Below, piece by piece: positions 19,563 through 28,596 of a DNA stretch of 64,000 nt. The stretch's first letter is position 1, and every line of letters starts with the position of its first letter. The notes below the pieces were generated by a model. It ran no database searches and was not told where the DNA came from. It saw only the letters and a list, made by a program, of their open reading frames with translations. Position numbers and translations under genes: made by a program. Source of the stretch: a bacterium (GTDB taxonomy: Bacteria; SAR324; XYD2-FULL-50-16); assembly GCA_024275165.1 (NCBI GenBank), contig JAJRZQ010000037.1:140961-204960 (forward strand). Direction: 5' to 3'.

Positions 19563-20502
19563 AAATGCCAAAATTTATGTAGCTGGCCACCTCGGTCTAG
19601 TCGGTTCAGCGATTATAAGAAAACTTCAACAAGAAGGGTTCCACAATCTCTTGACCCGCACCCGGCAGGAGTTAGACCTAATACGCCAAGAAGCGGTTGA
19701 GCAGTTTTTTGCCCAAGAAAAACCGGAATATGTTATTCTTGCCGCTGCTAAGGTCGGTGGAATTCAAGCTAATGATTTCTATCGCGCCGATTTCATCTAC
19801 GAAAACCTGCAAATTCAAAATAATATCATTTACAACGCCTATAAGCAGGGCGTGGCTAAACTTCTCTTTTTAGGCAGTAGCTGCATCTACCCCAAACTAG
19901 CACCCCAACCCTTGAAAGAAGAATACCTTTTGACCGGCCTACTCGAACCAACCAATGAGGCCTATGCGGTAGCCAAGATTGCGGGCATTATCATGTGCCA
20001 AAGCTACAACCGACAATATGGAACTCAGTTTTTATCGATCATGCCGACCAACCTTTATGGCCCCTTCGACAACTTCGATCTGAATAATTCCCATGTACTG
20101 CCGGCCATGATCCGCAAATTTCATGAGGCAAAGGTCAGCAACAACGCTGCCGTCACCCTTTGGGGAAGCGGAAAACCCATGCGAGAGTTTCTCTATTCAG
20201 AAGACATGGCGGACGCTTCTCTGTTTGCCTTGCAGCAGATCCAGGTTGGCGACACTCCCAGTGATCTATATAATATTGGCTCTGGAAAGGATATCCCCAT
20301 CAAAGAGTTGGCCCTCCTCATTCAAAAAATTGTGGGTCATCAAGGAGACATCCACTGGGATTCAAGCAAGCCCGATGGAACCCCGAGAAAACTCATGGAT
20401 GTACAAAAAATGACCGACTTGGGCTGGAAAGCCAAAACAAGTTTACCAGAGGGAATAGAAAAAACCTATCAATGGTTTTTGGCTAATCTCCCTAAAAGCT
20501 AA
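19555..20502 (+). CDS. fcl: GDP-L-fucose synthase
   Basis: 315 residues, normal length. It is the bifunctional 3,5-epimerase/4-reductase that turns the Gmd product into GDP-L-fucose. It shows [18 protein letters not shown] (usually GHRGMVGSAI), [39 protein letters not shown] with catalytic Tyr and Lys, [12 protein letters not shown] and [16 protein letters not shown]. The ATG lies within the last codons of gmd (8-nt overlap), a common pairing. Confidence 0.96.
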   Translation: MNKNAKIYVAGHLGLVGSAIIRKLQQEGFHNLLTRTRQELDLIRQEAVEQFFAQEKPEYVILAAAKVGGIQANDFYRADFIYENLQIQNNIIYNAYKQGVAKLLFLGSSCIYPKLAPQPLKEEYLLTGLLEPTNEAYAVAKIAGIIMCQSYNRQYGTQFLSIMPTNLYGPFDNFDLNNSHVLPAMIRKFHEAKVSNNAAVTLWGSGKPMREFLYSEDMADASLFALQQIQVGDTPSDLYNIGSGKDIPIKELALLIQKIVGHQGDIHWDSSKPDGTPRKLMDVQKMTDLGWKAKTSLPEGIEKTYQWFLANLPKS

Positions 20503-20631
20503 CCGCCTTCGCTTTAATTTCATTGGATTCACCCCTTTTTACCCCGACTGAAACCGGGATTTAAAGGCAAACCCCAAGGCCAAGCTTAAGAATCCTATTC
20601 ACAGCCTTCCCACTATTTCGCTTCCAAGCTT

Positions 20632-21393
20632 GTGAAAGTCAGTATCATCACCGTCTGTTACAACTCCATCCAAACGCTAAGGCAAACCATAGAATCGGTA
20701 CTGTCGCAAAACTATCCTGACATTGAGTACATCATAATCGATGGGGATTCAACCGATGGCACCGTAGAGCTGATTCAAAATTATGGTAAACGCATAGCCC
20801 AATTTGTCAGCGAAAAGGATCAGGGGATTTATGACGCTTTGAATAAGGGGATTTCAAGAGCAACCGGAGAAGTGGTGGGCATTCTACATGCCGATGACTT
20901 TTATGAGCATCGTGAGGTCATTACCCAAGTGGCCCAAGCGTTAAGCAATCAGCCCTCCGATAGTCTTTACGGCGACTTAGTGTATGTGAATGCCAAAAAC
21001 CCAGACCAGGTAATCCGTTTTTGGCGTTCTGGAGAGTATCGGCAAGGGGTGTTTCGCTGGGGTTGGATGCCGCCGCACCCAACCTTTTTTGTTAAAAAAT
21101 CCGTATATGATCGCTATGGAGCTTTCAACCTGAGACTGAAAAGCGCGGCGGATTATGAATTAATGCTACGATTACTCCATTGCAAACAGATCAGTACACA
21201 ATATTTACCTCAAGTCCTCGTGCGCATGCGTGTTGGAGGTATGAGCAATCGAAGCTTGAAAAATCGCCTCCACAGCAACCGCGAAGATCAATTAGCGTGG
21301 AAGTACAACAACCTGAAAGCACCCTTATTCCTGCGTTGGCTTAAACCTTTCAGAAAATTATCACAGTACCTTCTTCGTCCCTCAGACGACTAA
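20632..21393 (+). CDS. GT2 family glycosyltransferase (WcaA-like)
   Basis: 253 residues with a GTG start directly at the first beta strand (KVSIITVCYNSIQTLRQTI). It has IDGDSTDGT, SEKDQGIYDALNKGI, the DxD-like LHADDFY, and the PHPTFFVKKSVYDRYGAF acceptor-side motif. This is the typical single-domain cytoplasmic GT2 enzyme of colanic-acid and O-antigen clusters. It sits between fcl and wecA, so it may add fucose or another early sugar to the lipid-linked primer (inference). Confidence 0.88.
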   Translation: MKVSIITVCYNSIQTLRQTIESVLSQNYPDIEYIIIDGDSTDGTVELIQNYGKRIAQFVSEKDQGIYDALNKGISRATGEVVGILHADDFYEHREVITQVAQALSNQPSDSLYGDLVYVNAKNPDQVIRFWRSGEYRQGVFRWGWMPPHPTFFVKKSVYDRYGAFNLRLKSAADYELMLRLLHCKQISTQYLPQVLVRMRVGGMSNRSLKNRLHSNREDQLAWKYNNLKAPLFLRWLKPFRKLSQYLLRPSDD

Positions 21394-21464
21394 GCTTGTT
21401 CATTTTCCTGGCAACCGCTATACTTGCTCAAACTAAAGTTTGACCTCCTCAACTCTCAGCCAAC

Positions 21465-22904
21465 ATGTATTCTAATACTTCGCTATTTACCGCTGCTCTT
21501 GTCTCATTTGCGCTATCCGCTTCTCTGTGTCCGATCGCCATATACTTGTTTCGGAGTCATTTTTTGCAGCGATCGGTATTAAGCAAGTATCGACAAATCC
21601 ATAATGACCCCATTCCTCGAATCGGAGGGGTGGCGATATTTTTAGGTTTTTGGTTCACCATCGCTCTGCTGATCGTTCTCAACACAGGGCTTGTCGTAAC
21701 CTATATTCACCAGTCCTTGCGAACCCAGATGCTTTTGCTTCTGGCCTTGTTGAGTACTGCCGTGTTTTTATTGGGACTAATTGATGATTTTGTGGTAATC
21801 CGAGCGCGTTATAAACTCTTGATTCAGGTGCTGATTGCCTTTGTTACCTCCATCACGATTTTACCCCCTCCCGTGGTACTACTCCCTTTTTTTGGTATGA
21901 TTGATTTTGGCATGGCTGGTTTTGCCCTTTATACTCTTTGGATTGTGGGGGCGATGAACGCGATGAACCTGATTGATGGATTAGATGGACTCGCAAGCGG
22001 AATCAGCGCCATTGCCTTGGTCGGCTTAGGGGTGACCGCATGGATGACGCAAGATCTAACTTCATTGCTGCTCGAAGTCACCTTGATAGCCTCCATCTTC
22101 GGTTTTTTGCTCTTTAACTGGCACCCGGCAAAACTCTTCATGGGTGATTCAGGAAGCTTATTTTTAGGCTATATGCTTGGAGTCATCCCCCTTTTTCAAG
22201 TCTACAATCAACACAATTACTTAGGCATTTCACCCATCATTTTATTGGGAGTACCCATTGTAGATACCATTTTTTCCATTTTGCGCAGGTACTTAAGAGG
22301 TATCCCCGCTTTTTCAGCAGACCGCAATCACATCCACCACAAGTTATTGAGAAAAGGGCTCAGTCATGTGCAGACTGTATTATTTCTCTACTTGACCTCT
22401 CTGGCGTTTTTAGGCGTCTTTGTTTTGGAAAATCAACATTGGGTTGACCAGCGGCTCGCGCTCTTAGCTTTTCTTGTCCTCGCTTTATTGCTGGTATTGA
22501 TCGCCGGTTATGAAGAAATGACTCAACCATTTGAGGTCTACCGCAACCGAAAAAGCTTACGAAAAGATCGAACCTTTTTGCAAAGTCTTTCGGAAAATCT
22601 AGAATATTTTTACTATCGCTGCGAGAGCGTTGATGAGCTATTTTTTATTTTAGCAATTTGGGCTGAGATCAACCCAGCTATAGAGGTAACTCTGAGCTTT
22701 CCAGGGGGCAGTAGACACAAAAATTTTGCCCCCCCCGAACAGAAGCAGCGCATCATCGAATTTCAAGAAAATGAAATGACCTTAAAGCTAATTTTTAGTG
22801 AGGATTTTTTTGAAATGGACTCGGATGTAAAACACGAAAACATCCATCATATTATCAGTCAAACTTTTTCCACCCTGGAAAGAATTCTCCAAAAAGAAAC
22901 TTAA
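21465..22904 (+). CDS. wecA: Undecaprenyl-phosphate N-acetylhexosamine-1-phosphate transferase (WecA/TagO family)
   Basis: 479 residues; residues 1-~350 form the usual multi-helix WecA core. Motifs: IGGVAIFLGF, the LLGLIDDF aspartates, NAMNLIDGLDGLASG, KLFMGDSGSLFLGY and ADRNHIHHKLL. It transfers a sugar-1-phosphate, usually GlcNAc-1-P, to undecaprenyl phosphate and so primes glycan synthesis at the membrane. The C-terminal ~130 residues (from about YEEMTQPFEVYRNRKSL) are an extra cytoplasmic domain not found in the minimal family and not recognised. The stop codon is directly followed by an IS-like repeat at 22905, so the 3' end may have been altered by an insertion. Confidence 0.92.
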   Translation: MYSNTSLFTAALVSFALSASLCPIAIYLFRSHFLQRSVLSKYRQIHNDPIPRIGGVAIFLGFWFTIALLIVLNTGLVVTYIHQSLRTQMLLLLALLSTAVFLLGLIDDFVVIRARYKLLIQVLIAFVTSITILPPPVVLLPFFGMIDFGMAGFALYTLWIVGAMNAMNLIDGLDGLASGISAIALVGLGVTAWMTQDLTSLLLEVTLIASIFGFLLFNWHPAKLFMGDSGSLFLGYMLGVIPLFQVYNQHNYLGISPIILLGVPIVDTIFSILRRYLRGIPAFSADRNHIHHKLLRKGLSHVQTVLFLYLTSLAFLGVFVLENQHWVDQRLALLAFLVLALLLVLIAGYEEMTQPFEVYRNRKSLRKDRTFLQSLSENLEYFYYRCESVDELFFILAIWAEINPAIEVTLSFPGGSRHKNFAPPEQKQRIIEFQENEMTLKLIFSEDFFEMDSDVKHENIHHIISQTFSTLERILQKET

Positions 22905-22923
22905 GGAGCCTCTGAAAAACTCC
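22905..22923 (+). repeat. IS-end-like repeat, left boundary of a 2.7 kb unit
   Basis: GGAGCCTCTGAAAAACTCC starts at the base after the wecA stop. It matches the left end of the IS5-like element at 26022 in 16 of 19 positions, and its inverted counterpart at 25584-25602 in 15 of 19. CTGAAAAACTCCAGGGA (22912-22928) recurs exactly at 27282-27298. Confidence 0.6.
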
Positions 22924-23052
22924 AGGGATGGCGTTTTACGGTAATGATCCCATACAAAAAGGCAACCTAACCAGATCGATAGAGTACGCCCCTGACAAAC
23001 TCAGAATCTGCGTCAAACCACCTAGGGACTGAGGATTAATTGGCCTGTCAGG

Positions 23053-25321
23053 CTACAGATTATCACAATTTGCTTTATACCAAGTCCCTATTCGACCGAT
23101 CTTTTTCCCATGATAATGTTGGGTCAATTGTTTGAGAAGGGAAGGATGATTCTTCCATACCATGGGCCATCGATCAACCACTACAATGTTTTTAACTTTA
23201 CATTCAGCAAACATTTGCTCCTGAATCGCGATCTGGTTCAGGAACAGGGTTTCACTACTAGAGGGGAAATCCCACACACTCGGAATAGGGATTCCCTGAG
23301 AAAAATAAAAGACTCCGCTATGCCGAGAAAGGACTAAGACATCTTCTTTTCCACTTTCAAGATATTCCTTTTGTAATTGGGTAAAATATTGGCTGATTTC
23401 TATATCCGAGATCGTCTTTTCGCCATTGAAATATTTATAGGCCAAACGAATAATTAGAGTATGGTCCGATCAAAGTTTAGAGTAGGATAATACGCCAAAA
23501 GCAACGACCAGCAGAAGAAGTGCCTTTTGCCCGTAGGTTGGTAGTGGGTTCACCCTGCAAAGAAGATCACTGATCAATAAAAGGGCAAGTAAAATTGCGG
23601 GATACCAGGGACTAATTAAGACCATATCATGACTTCTTCCGACATAATAAGAAAAAAGCCCTGAACCTAAAATAGCAATATAAAAAATAATATGAGTTTT
23701 TTCGGTCGCTCGCTGCTGAATCAAACGCAAACTAACCAAAGCAAAAGTGAGTAAATAGATGAAAACGACGAGTACCCAACTGCCGACTAAGGGTGCCGGT
23801 AACATATAAAAACCGGATAGGGCAAAAACTCGTTGAAACTCCATGGTTAAGGCAAGGTCTGGTGCTTGCCCATAGAACCAAAAATAAGATGCCACCAACA
23901 ATAAGGCACAGACTAGGGCCGTCCCCAAAGTTCCAGCCCACGCCCTAGCTAATCCAATCCAATTGAATCGGCCAATGATCAGGTACTGGTAAGCCAGAAA
24001 TATAAGCCACGAGGCAAAGCAAACCAAGCCGGTATCAAAATTCCAAAAAATGCTCACCGAAGAAATCACACCAAGGGCATAAAACCGCCATGGGCTAGGG
24101 GCAGATATATATTTCCACACCATATAAATCATCAAGGCTGCAAATACAGTCCGAATCGGCATATATTGATAATATGGATCAAAATTTGAATCGGTGAAAA
24201 CCCGAGCAAATATCTTTCCGATAAGGCTTAAATAGATCCCTGAAATCACAAGGCTAATTTTGTTGTTTTTTATATAGTCGTGTAAAAACAACACAATAAA
24301 ACCTATACTTGCCGCCGTCAGAGCCGTCATTACGGCCATATATCCCTTAACGCTCTGAATCAATGAGGAAAAAAACAGCCAAATCAGATAATTATACCCT
24401 CCGTACTGAGACACTAAATTCCCCATGAACAACCCTTTATGATTGGCAAGTTGCACATAGCTAAAGAAAACCGGATCGAAATGGTAAACAGAAGGGAGGT
24501 AGTTAATCGTAAAATAATCCCCAAGAGATAAAAGCAGCACCGAAACGATCACCAAGCTTTGGCAAGGCTATTGAAAATTCTCTTTGACTCTTCATTAAGT
24601 AGGTAAAAAAAGCCGCGATCGCAACGATGTCGGCCAAATTCAGCCTCATTAAAAACAATTCAAAATGAGAGAACTTGGGAAACTCGATAAAATAGGCCGC
24701 AAAAAGGACTAAGCCCAATGAAGCGGTAAGCGACCTTTGCAAGGATATTTTAGACCAAATCTTTAACCTTTGATTCAAAACATAAACCGCGATCAACGAA
24801 ACAAAGGGTAAAAAAGCCAACCCGAGCAGGTAAACATAACGATCAACTCGATCATCATAAACAAGAGTAAAAGCAATGAGCTTTTTCACCTGCTCTTGCA
24901 TTTCTAGCCTTGCGGGTAGGGGGAAGACCCCATAGATCAAGGCAAACAAGACCAGCAGGGAAAAACCTGCCGAGTAAAAAACCGTCAAGCGGTTGCTAAG
25001 CGCCGCGGACGAAAGTAAGGGGTTTTGGCGAGCAAGGCGTGGGATGAAATTAGGTGCCAGCAGAGCTAAAAACAGACCCGATAGAATCAACATGTAAATG
25101 ACTTTGGGCTGCAAAAGCCAGATCAGCATCATGCTGACTTCGTTAAATTTATACATCAAAGCATAGCCAACCGTCATCAAGAGGCCTAAAAGAAACATCA
25201 AGTTTCTAGTTTGGCGGTTCGCAGCCACCTCGCCCCATTTATCTGCAAGCTGCTGAATTAAATTTTGAATCTCTGCTTTTAACATTGAAGTTTTTTTAAG
25301 ATGAAGATCAATCACAGGCAA
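23053..25321 (-). pseudogene. Large multi-pass membrane protein, disrupted by a frameshift and an in-frame TGA
   Basis: Three open segments on the minus strand read as one ~750-residue protein. Segment one (25321 down to ~24558; TTG at 25321 or ATG at 25285) has about six membrane helices ending FSIALPK. Removing one base of the TTT run at 24558-24560 joins it in frame to LVIVSVLLLSLGDYF, FDPVFFSYVQLANHKG and eight or so further helices. That frame meets TGA at 23470-23472. The same frame then continues without shift as SDHTLIIRLAYKYFNGEKTI through a soluble tail to 23053. The HFDPVFFS-NHKG-QYGGYNYL loop resembles the membrane part of paralogue 2. The C-terminal shared domain is absent. The unit lies between inverted IS-like repeats. 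Confidence 0.7.
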
Positions 25322-26019
25322 TTTGGCTAGATCTCCAAAATATCCCCGTGATAAAAAATCAAAAACCGGGCCTAGACATCATCGCTTCGAGACGATTTTT
25401 GCTCAGAACCCTTAATCATACAGAGGCTCCTATACGAGGTACGACGCCTGGCAAGGTTGTCTAACCAAATCAATCGCAAAGCGCATTGCTTTGGTTCAGA
25501 ATGGGGCACGCACTGGCCCTACAATAGGATTAACTCGATGGTTGTCTAGGCACTCACCTGCCGCATTAAAAAACAGCAGGAATGGAACTTTTCAGCGACT
25601 CCCCAATGCTAACACCTTAAAGCTTTTAAAAAAACAGAACCTATAAAAATTGCTTCTTCCCTTCATTGAAGCTTCAAATTCTGCTAGGGACCGAGCACCT
25701 CAGGGTTTTCAAAACAATTCGAAGATAAGCTAATCCCTCTTAAAAGGCAACGCTACTATCTCGCTCGGCAGCCCCCTTTGCTTCAAAATCCTGTTTATGG
25801 TGTCGCTCTACAATTGTTGCGTCCCTGTTACTCTGAAATTAAGTTCCCCAGATCGGGCTGCAAGAAGCCTATTTTTTTGCAAGCCTTTCTGGCAGGTTAT
25901 GGCAATTGGCTTGGTACCAAACCCCAGGGCTATGGAGGCGTTTCATCTTATCGCTCAAAGAATGAATACATTTCCCCTTGTAACTAGGTTTGATTTATTT
26001 TAAGCTAGGTGAGGTTCCT
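25322..26019. other. Gene-poor region with an inverted IS-end repeat
   Basis: About 700 nt with no convincing gene. GGAACTTTTCAGCGACTCC at 25584-25602 is the inverted form of the IS left end at 26022-26040 (17 of 19 identical), so it looks like the right end of the unit starting at 22905. A shorter piece of the same motif (CAGAGGCTCCT) is near 25420. Two short overlapping frames between 25778 and 26003 look like chance. Confidence 0.5.
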
Positions 26020-26107
26020 AAGGAGGCTCTGAAAAGTTCCCCAACTATCTAGAATCTACAGGTTAAATAATAAGCTGAGTCCAACTTAACCCTAGGTGAG
26101 GAATGCC

Positions 26108-27019
26108 ATGAGTCAGCTCAGTTTCATTTCCCTTGCCCACGCAAAAAAAGAACTTAAACCAGAGAAGTTTCTCAAACAAATGGATCAAGTCGTTCCCTGG
26201 CAAAGGCTATGCGAGCTGATTTATCCCTTTTATTCAGAAAAGAAGCGGGGCCCTAAGAAGGTGCCTTTGGAGAGAAGGATACGGATTCTTTGTTTACAGC
26301 AGTGGTATGGGTTTTCCGATCCAGCCATGGAAGAAAAGATATATGATCGCATGACCTTTCAAACCTTTCTAGGTTTGGATTTACTAAAAGATTCGGTTCC
26401 CGACGAAACAACGATTCTCAACTTTCGCCATTTCCTTGACGCTGCCCGCGCGGGGCAATTAAACGAACCGCAGGCTCACAGAATCAAGAGTTATGAAGTC
26501 GCTATCTGAGTTCAACAAGAGCCAGGGTTGAGCATCCCTTTCAGGTGTTAAAGCGCCAAGGGGATATCGAAAGCTAAGATATCGAGGGTTATTAACTCAG
26601 CGTGTCTATAAGTTCCTGATTTTAAAAACCACTGGGGTCTGGGGCTTTTCAGCCCCAGCCTGCGGAGCATATATAAATAGCGGGGCGCTTACGCCCAGCG
26701 AGCGCTCGCGCGAGCCGCCCCGCCGGCTTTGGGCAGAGCGTCATCAAGGCGATCCGCCTTCAAGCGAACTCCGCGAAAGCAAAGGAAGCAGTCTGTAGGC
26801 TGAGCCTAGGTCGGTCCAGTTCTCGGAAGAACAATATAGGCGCCGGATTAATAGAAAAGAATTTAGAGAGCTATATCTGCTCTTTAGCCTCCATAACCTT
26901 TTCAAGGTAAGGAAAACGCCCAGAAAAAGGGCTAGAATGGGGTGCAAATTCCTTGCGGAAAAGGTGAATTTCTGCGAGAATTTGCCAATTTTATCATATT
27001 CAAATAGAAATCAGTCTAT
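26108..27019 (+). pseudogene. IS5-family transposase remnant
   Basis: The ATG at 26108 has GTGAGG at good spacing. The first 133 residues are well preserved (SFISLAHAKKELKPEKFLKQ, ERRIRILCLQQWYGFSDPAM, DSVPDETTILNFRHFLD) and stop at 26509. This is the N-terminal DUF772-type part plus the first catalytic Asp region. The central catalytic part is missing. C-terminal signatures follow in different frames: VEHPFQVLKRQ (26527-26559), GYRKLRYRGLLTQ (from 26562), and, after ~240 nt of foreign-looking GC-rich DNA, ELYLLFSLHNLFKVRK (~26870-26920) ending near 27019. The order matches the end of IS5 transposases. It cannot be active. Confidence 0.75.
26639..26723. repeat. GC-rich palindromic insertion inside the IS remnant
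   Basis: CTGGGGCT-TTTC-AGCCCCAG (26639-26658) is a perfect 8-bp hairpin. A second arm pair, GCGGGGCG (26680-26687) and CGCCCCGC (26716-26723), encloses the perfect palindrome GCGAGCGCTCGC (26698-26709). The block is far more GC-rich than its surroundings and splits the transposase C-terminus, so it looks like a separate REP- or MITE-like insertion. Confidence 0.55.
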
Positions 27020-27044
27020 TTGAGGTATTTTTCAGACCTTCCTT

Positions 27045-27409
27045 GAGCTCTCCATCAAACTGAAGTAACCTCAATACAAAGTGAAGGCTGAAAAATGGAG
27101 GCGAAAGAGGGAAAGCTAGGCAAAAAGACATGTACCCGCAATATTGTATTAAATTTTGAGTACTTGAGGAACCCTGAAAAATGAAAAGGTTTCAGGCAAG
27201 GCATGAATGCCTTGACAAATAAAAATGTGTACCATGTTGGTTTTGCGTTGAATTTTAGGATTCTATTCCCAGCGGGCAAGACTGAAAAACTCCAGGGAGG
27301 GAGTTTTTCCGAGGTTCCTTGATGGGACTGATTCCATCTGGGCGATTTTTCAAAACAATCGGCACCGATGAAATAAAACGAAGTTTTTAAGATCCACCGA
27401 AACCTTTGC
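27045..27409. other. Non-coding region with a hairpin made of two IS-end motifs
   Basis: No gene is supported in this 365-nt stretch. GAAAAACTCC (27284-27293) and GGAGTTTTTC (27300-27309) form a perfect 10-bp hairpin with a 6-nt loop. Its left arm belongs to a 17-base exact copy of the repeat at 22912. Further CTGAAAAA words occur near 27090 and 27174. It looks like accumulated IS ends. Confidence 0.5.
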
Positions 27410-28552
27410 ATGAACAAAACTAAGTTTGGAGAGAATAAAAAATATCTGCTATTTTTTTCAATTTTCCTACTTCTTCTTGCCTTGGTCATTTATCGAATCT
27501 CTGCAATTCATGAGGCGATACAAAATGGGCAGGGTCTTGCCCCCAACCTGGGAAATTGCAATCGAACTCTGCAACCCCATGAACTGCATTCTAAGACCTA
27601 CCCCTTCACCGCTTTATTAGAGCAAATCAATCCAGCTGAACAAATTAAAGAGGTAATTTTTCCCCGCGAAATGATGCTCCATGCCTGCGACTTACAGGCT
27701 TTACATAAACCCTTTTCTATCCGCCCTATTAGCGAGCTAGCAGGATGTTTGCCCGACCAGAGAGGAGCCCTCACAGGGCCTGTAGGCCTTGTTTTACCAA
27801 GAGATCCATATCTTTTTCCCTTTGGAAATCCCAAGCGCATCGCCCATTTCGCTGAAAGTCATGCATCCAAGACCAACCCAAAGTTTCATCTTCCTCCTAT
27901 TCAAAGCGACATTAGCGATAAATGGGGGCTGGACAAAGGGTTGCAAACATTTGTGGTCGCCGGTGTATCGGGGGCTCCCTCATGTTTTCAAGAGGGTGTG
28001 GTGTCCTTTTCTGATTATCAACTCAGTAAAAGCTTCCAGCGCGGTGAAGATGGGGTTCTTAGAATGAATTCCAATGGGGAAGTTGCCTTGTCCTATCATT
28101 TCAAACAAGGGCGGTATCGCTTGGAAATTGAAAGTTTCGGCACTATTGCAGAGAACGAATACGCCAAATTTGCAGTCCACATTGTCAACTCCAATACAGC
28201 AAGGCAAATTTACGGGAATGTGTTTATTTCACCCAAAGTCTTTGGCGTGGATAGCTTGCATTTTGACGCCTCAACCGAAGGGGATTACCGGATAACCGTC
28301 TCATTTATCAATGACCTCACAAGTAACGGGCAGGATCGAAATTTCAAGCTTAAAAAGATTTCGTTATTTTCCCTCTCGAACCCGCGCCAAGATCCTAACC
28401 TATTCGTTGATTGGTTGGAGCAAATTCCACAATATAAATGGGATGCTTTGCTGATCTTTGCTTTTTTAGTTGTTCAAGATCTTTTGCTTTCTCCCTTTAT
28501 TCAATTCATGTTCGAAAAAAAATCCTTTCAAAGATTGAAGGATTTCTCTTAA
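27410..28552 (+). CDS. Membrane-anchored stand-alone form of the shared CBM-like domain (paralogue 4)
   Basis: 380 residues. A single N-terminal membrane anchor (~residues 11-30, YLLFFSIFLLLLALVIY) is followed by the domain that forms the C-termini of the three giant proteins. Blocks: LLEQINPAEQIKEVIFPREM, KPFSIRPISELAGCLP, SCFQEGVV, RMNSNGEVALSYHF, NTARQIYGN and NDLTSNGQDRNFKLKKISL. The last motif is the least conserved of the four (NDL rather than NDA). A second hydrophobic stretch (~344-365, ALLIFAFLVVQDLLLSPF) ends the protein, so the domain would sit between two helices. It could be a truncated paralogue revived as an anchor, or a lectin-like partner protein; function unknown. Confidence 0.6.
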   Translation: MNKTKFGENKKYLLFFSIFLLLLALVIYRISAIHEAIQNGQGLAPNLGNCNRTLQPHELHSKTYPFTALLEQINPAEQIKEVIFPREMMLHACDLQALHKPFSIRPISELAGCLPDQRGALTGPVGLVLPRDPYLFPFGNPKRIAHFAESHASKTNPKFHLPPIQSDISDKWGLDKGLQTFVVAGVSGAPSCFQEGVVSFSDYQLSKSFQRGEDGVLRMNSNGEVALSYHFKQGRYRLEIESFGTIAENEYAKFAVHIVNSNTARQIYGNVFISPKVFGVDSLHFDASTEGDYRITVSFINDLTSNGQDRNFKLKKISLFSLSNPRQDPNLFVDWLEQIPQYKWDALLIFAFLVVQDLLLSPFIQFMFEKKSFQRLKDFS

Positions 28553-28596
28553 AACAGCTTTGATTTGTTTGTTGACACTTCTTCCAAAGTTTCAAA

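Larger units (their letters stand above)
26020..27044 (+). mobile_element. Decayed IS5-like insertion sequence
   Basis: A unit of ~1.02 kb bounded by imperfect terminal inverted repeats: GGAGGCTCTGAAAAGTTCC at 26022-26040 and its inverted counterpart at 27024-27042 (15 of 19 positions; 20 of 25 when extended outward). Inside is an IS5-family transposase broken into an intact N-terminal part and C-terminal fragments in other frames, with a GC-rich insertion. I do not see a convincing target-site duplication. Confidence 0.75.

Noticed and set aside
23470..23472. TGA read as selenocysteine or as part of a non-standard code
   Set aside because: TGA ends many clearly complete genes here, often as ATGA overlaps, and no selenoprotein motif surrounds it.
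25778..26003. Two overlapping short frames left of the IS element
   Set aside because: They read the same DNA in two frames, have no recognisable motif or start signal and lie in a repeat-rich, gene-poor stretch.
26639..26723. GC-rich hairpins as a CRISPR or tRNA-like structure
   Set aside because: There are no regularly spaced repeats and no cloverleaf; it is simply palindromic DNA inside a dead transposase.
27055..27489. 144-codon frame on the minus strand
   Set aside because: It runs through the IS-end hairpin and into the start of the gene at 27410, with low-complexity composition; a chance frame.
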